Source: Patiria miniata (taxonomy: Eukaryota; Echinodermata; Asteroidea; Valvatida; Asterinidae). Taken from it: a stretch of 64,000 nucleotides of DNA. This document shows positions 60,880 through 64,000 of the stretch, in pieces. Position numbers and translations under genes: made by a program. How positions within the stretch are numbered: the first letter of the stretch is position 1; every line of letters starts with the position of its first letter. The stretch is taken from assembly GCF_015706575.1 (NCBI RefSeq), contig NW_024037067.1:3472884-3536883 (forward strand). The letters are read 5' to 3'. A model generated the notes under the pieces. It did no database searches. It worked only from the letters and a program-made list of their open reading frames with translations, and was not told the DNA's origin.

Positions 60880-61060
60880 TTTCCATTAGGCCCCGCCCAC
60901 TAGCCACGTGGGCAACAGCACGTGCACCTCTTCAATTTCACACTGCATGTCGGGCATGGATCCAGCCGACATGTGATTGGTCAAATACCATGGGGCGGGG
61001 CTTATGTGTATCAGCCAATATTTTTTTTCAGGTAACCTGATAACAGCGCCCTCTGTTATT
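60880..61060. promoter_or_regulatory. Promoter-like segment with GC boxes, E-boxes and CCAAT boxes
   Basis: Contains GCCCCGCCC (about 60890), CCACGTGG and GCACGTGC E-boxes (60904-60925), an ATTGG (60976-60980), GGGGCGGGGC (60991-61000), CCAAT (61014-61018) and an 'agcgccctct' motif (61044-61053). This density is unlike the flanks. No gene start is firmly attached to it; a - strand frame beginning MEMASPNNAVPL at about 60890 runs into the inverted-repeat arm with no good donor. Confidence 0.35.
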
Positions 61061-61259
61061 AAGAGAGTCATGTGGCAGGCAAAAATGCTAAATAAATTAA
61101 ACATTAGGCTTCAAAACTAAAAAATGAGGTAGGCTAAAAAAAGTATAAGGTGATAATTAAGCAGGTTTTTTAACCTATCATTTTCAGAACCATTTGGAAA
61201 TTCGGTACAATTTTGAAGAATTGTTTAAACAGAAATGATGAAATCAAACGATTCATTTT

Positions 61260-63954
61260 GAGTTCCAATCAATTTTATTTCATTGGCTGTGTGACAATTC
61301 ATCATAAATTTCATGACAAAGAATACATTTAATGTAGTCATGTACCTGTGATATTACATAATAGGCAGATTTAAGAGTACATTGCATATTGACGATATGA
61401 AGTAGCAGAAATTAATTCACAGTACTGGGATTAACACGAATAAATGAAAAATCGAAATATCAAACAGGATATCATGTAATGAGATACATGAGACATCGAT
61501 TACATTTTGTTGTTCATAAATGCATCCTTTTGATAAATGTATCTTTTTAACATTAAGTACAAAACCTTTGCACCGGGACTAAATCAATGCTAGAAATATT
61601 TTCGTAATTGATATGATTTGTATATAAACCAAATATCAAGTAATACTGAAATTTAATGAAATTCTGATGAGTTTTAAAATGTTGAATCACAATAAAAATA
61701 TCAGCAATGCTGAGTCATGTCTTGGGTTTAGAAACACTGGCCTGGCTCAGTGACTGAGGACAAAGCAGAATTTTTCTTAGCTGGAAAAATTAAATTGATG
61801 CTGTTTTTCTTATTACATTTATAGTACATCAAAATGAACCTATTTTCAATAATAACCTCCACATAACAATTAGAAACAACTTTAACAATGCTTTTAACTA
61901 ATACCAACACAAATACGTGATGAAGCTTTAGTTTAGACATAATGCTACTGAAATTGATCACGAAACAAAAAGTCAATTTGACAACATAAGCTGGAATGTT
62001 GGCTGGGAAAGTTATCATCTGCAAATACATTACACGAAATATCTAAAACCACAATAAAATCTCTGCATTTAAAAAAAAAAAATTGTTGATAGATTGTTTA
62101 ACAAACATGTCCTAAAGCTATTTTCTACCTCTCTTCCCAATGTTTAAAAAAAGTGATTTCCTAACAAAAACAAAAACAAAACAATCACTTGTCATGGGAC
62201 CAATTTTTACATGGGAAGTATGAAAAGAGCTTTTGAGTTACCCCAGCTCTTTTGTGTATATCTAAAATATTGACATTGATGACACATTCTATGTTTTAAA
62301 ATGCTTAAAATACCAAACATATTTTTCAAAATAATGATATGAATTCGCAAACAATAATCTGAGTATTACATTAAACAGTGGTGAAACTCATTGAAAAAAT
62401 CCGACGACAAAAATACATGTACGCAATCTAGTACTGCATCATATATAACTCTCTGAATACAGTTATTCACGAAAATACATTTTGTTTATGTTCATAAAGA
62501 TAATGCAATATTTAAGGCTGCTGCTTGTCGTATTTTTAAAAAAAATCTTTGGAATACAATGTGCAGGTTTGCAGCTGTGGTTGATCTGTGATATACCGCA
62601 CCGTGCATGTGGAGGCAAATCATGGTCAAACGCTATCACTAATCTGATACGCCTGGCTCCCCGCTACTTATTACCAGCTATTTATTGGCTACTCTAACCA
62701 GCTAAAGGGTTAACGTCTTCAGGAGGGTCCCAAAGAGTCAACGAGACAACTCTTACAATCAATGAGAAGCATGCGATCGGTGTAAGTTAATCTAACAATG
62801 GTTAGCCACAGTATTAAAACAACCTTCCTTCTGCCCATACTTGACAATGCTATTCTGAATACATAATCTTACAAACTGAGTTACAAACAGTTTTAACAAT
62901 TATTATGGCAATTTGGTTTTCAACATACATACACCAGAATAAAGTTTCAATTAATTAAGTTGTGTCACTCTAACAAAAAATTAGCTGGAATAAACACTTG
63001 TTTACATGTCTCTAATTCCCTCATCCGCATTTTACAAAAATAGTTTAAAAAATTGACAACTGTGTATACACTTTGAATACCAGTACCAGATTTTAACAAT
63101 TTCTATGCAGTAAATGTATGAAAAATAATGAATACGCACAAAAAGTTGACTCTGCTAAAATAAATGTTTTCAAATAAGCTCTATGTACATTGTTATTCAG
63201 TTGTCCTAAAAAAGTATTCTTTTGATTTCAAATTCATTTACACATAGATTATTTCTGAATACAAAAATACAGTTTTTTCAAAGCTCACGCAAAACTCCCT
63301 AACATACGAGTACAAATCACAATGATACAGTACAGTACAATTTCTCATCAATTATTTTTTTTTGGTTATTAACATTAATGTGAATGCAAATGTGATAAAG
63401 CTGCAAAAAAATTGAACATTACATCTAAAACTTCAAAATGAAAAACTTTATGACTACCAGAAAATATTCACCTTTCACAGAACGTAAAACTACACTTTGT
63501 ACATTAACCCTAGCACTCCGGACAGCTTTCTCCTTGGAACAATCCTGAATCTTACGAAATCCAGCATTGAACAGGATACCAATGGCACATTCATTGTAAC
63601 AAAAGTAGAATTTTGGTGGTGCAGTCGTCAAAAACTATCAAAATACTTTCAAATCCTATGGGTAGACTGTGATAGAATAAGGATTATCCAACTAAACCTA
63701 TGAGTGGCAGTTTCAATTGAATTTTGATGATCTGAGGTATAATAAGACCTCTGGTCTATTTGTTGGATTCTCTAGGATCTAGAGGGCCTCACACTCAATT
63801 TATTAGATTCTGATGGGTGTAGCTGGATAATGGTAAAAATTTCTGCAGGAGCACTTAAAGCAACAAAGCTAATTTAATTCAGCAAAGCAATACACTAAAA
63901 CGACTACCAAAAAAAGGATCCTAAAACTACAAAAAGCAAGTGGCTACACAAATC
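61260..63954 (-). other. Probable long 3' UTR of a - strand gene leaving the window on the right
   Basis: AT-rich sequence without exons. On the - strand a poly(A) signal AATAAA (complement at 61274-61279) would end a 3' UTR of about 2.7 kb. On neither strand do I find a conserved frame in this stretch. The assignment rests on the short terminal frame at 63955-63999. Confidence 0.35.
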
Positions 63955-63999
63955 TTAATTTCCCTCAGAGGTAGAGTCCCCCTCTGGCAAAGTAACGGC
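63955..63999 (-). CDS. Possible last codons of an unidentified - strand gene (partial)
   Basis: Read leftwards from the window edge, one frame gives AVTLPEGDSTSEGN and then TAA at 63955-63957, an acidic, serine-rich tail typical of a protein C-terminus. A second frame also stays open and ends at 63965-63967 (GLYL then TGA). Too little is present to choose a frame or name the gene. Confidence 0.3.
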   Translation of the reverse strand, partial: AVTLPEGDSTSEGN

Positions 64000-64000
64000 G

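Noticed and set aside
60713..60907. - strand frame starting MEMASPNNAVPLQPASLFYG
   Set aside because: The first part looks protein-like, but the frame reads straight into the inverted-repeat arm and stops, with no usable donor.

Overview
This is a 64 kb piece of an animal nuclear genome: AT-rich, with multi-exon genes, GT-AG introns, long introns and 3' UTR-like tracts, and many small repeats. The proteins are clearly metazoan (COQ7, cytohesin, WDR13, NFKBIL1-like). The invertebrate-like single cytohesin, the tRNA-derived SINEs, and the frequent GTACAT palindromes and AGAGGGCGC motifs suggest a marine invertebrate deuterostome, most likely an echinoderm. The phylum is inference, not shown by the sequence.

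Layout, left to right. (1) 1-2870: no recognised gene. (2) COQ7, + strand, five coding exons 3600-5491, with a probable 5' UTR exon and promoter near 2870-3038. (3) 5492-8396: the convergent 3' ends of COQ7 and cytohesin, holding a SINE. (4) A complete cytohesin (ARF-GEF) gene on the - strand, 13 coding exons from 42396 down to 8397. All exon phases close and the protein is about 411 aa. Its introns carry a piggyBac-like MITE, hairpin MITEs, SINE pieces and possible regulatory blocks. (5) 42397-42850: a compact head-to-head promoter shared with WDR13. (6) WDR13, + strand, 14 coding exons 42851-54113, 482 aa. Introns 1 and 2 each hold a copy of a ~1.33 kb element with five 145-bp tandem monomers, and intron 8 has textbook U12-type splice signals. 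(7) 55363-55653: seven copies of a CTCF-core-like motif, just before an NFKBIL1-like gene (+, 55700-57573) that lacks visible ankyrin-repeat exons. (8) 58650-59110: an array of nine short hairpins with a 180-bp higher-order period. Beside it, 59357-60762 is a long inverted repeat (338-bp arms, ~94% identical by eye). (9) 60880-61060: promoter-like sequence. (10) 61260-63957: probably the 3' UTR and last codons of a - strand gene running off the right edge.

The genes are not a pathway. They are four housekeeping-type genes: mitochondrial ubiquinone synthesis, ARF GTPase activation at membranes, a nuclear WD-repeat protein and a J-domain-like nuclear protein. Exon boundaries were set by hand from splice signals, reading phase and remembered family sequences; no alignment or transcript data were available. 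The best candidates for something undescribed are the hairpin array with its adjacent long inverted repeat, and the CTCF-like cluster.
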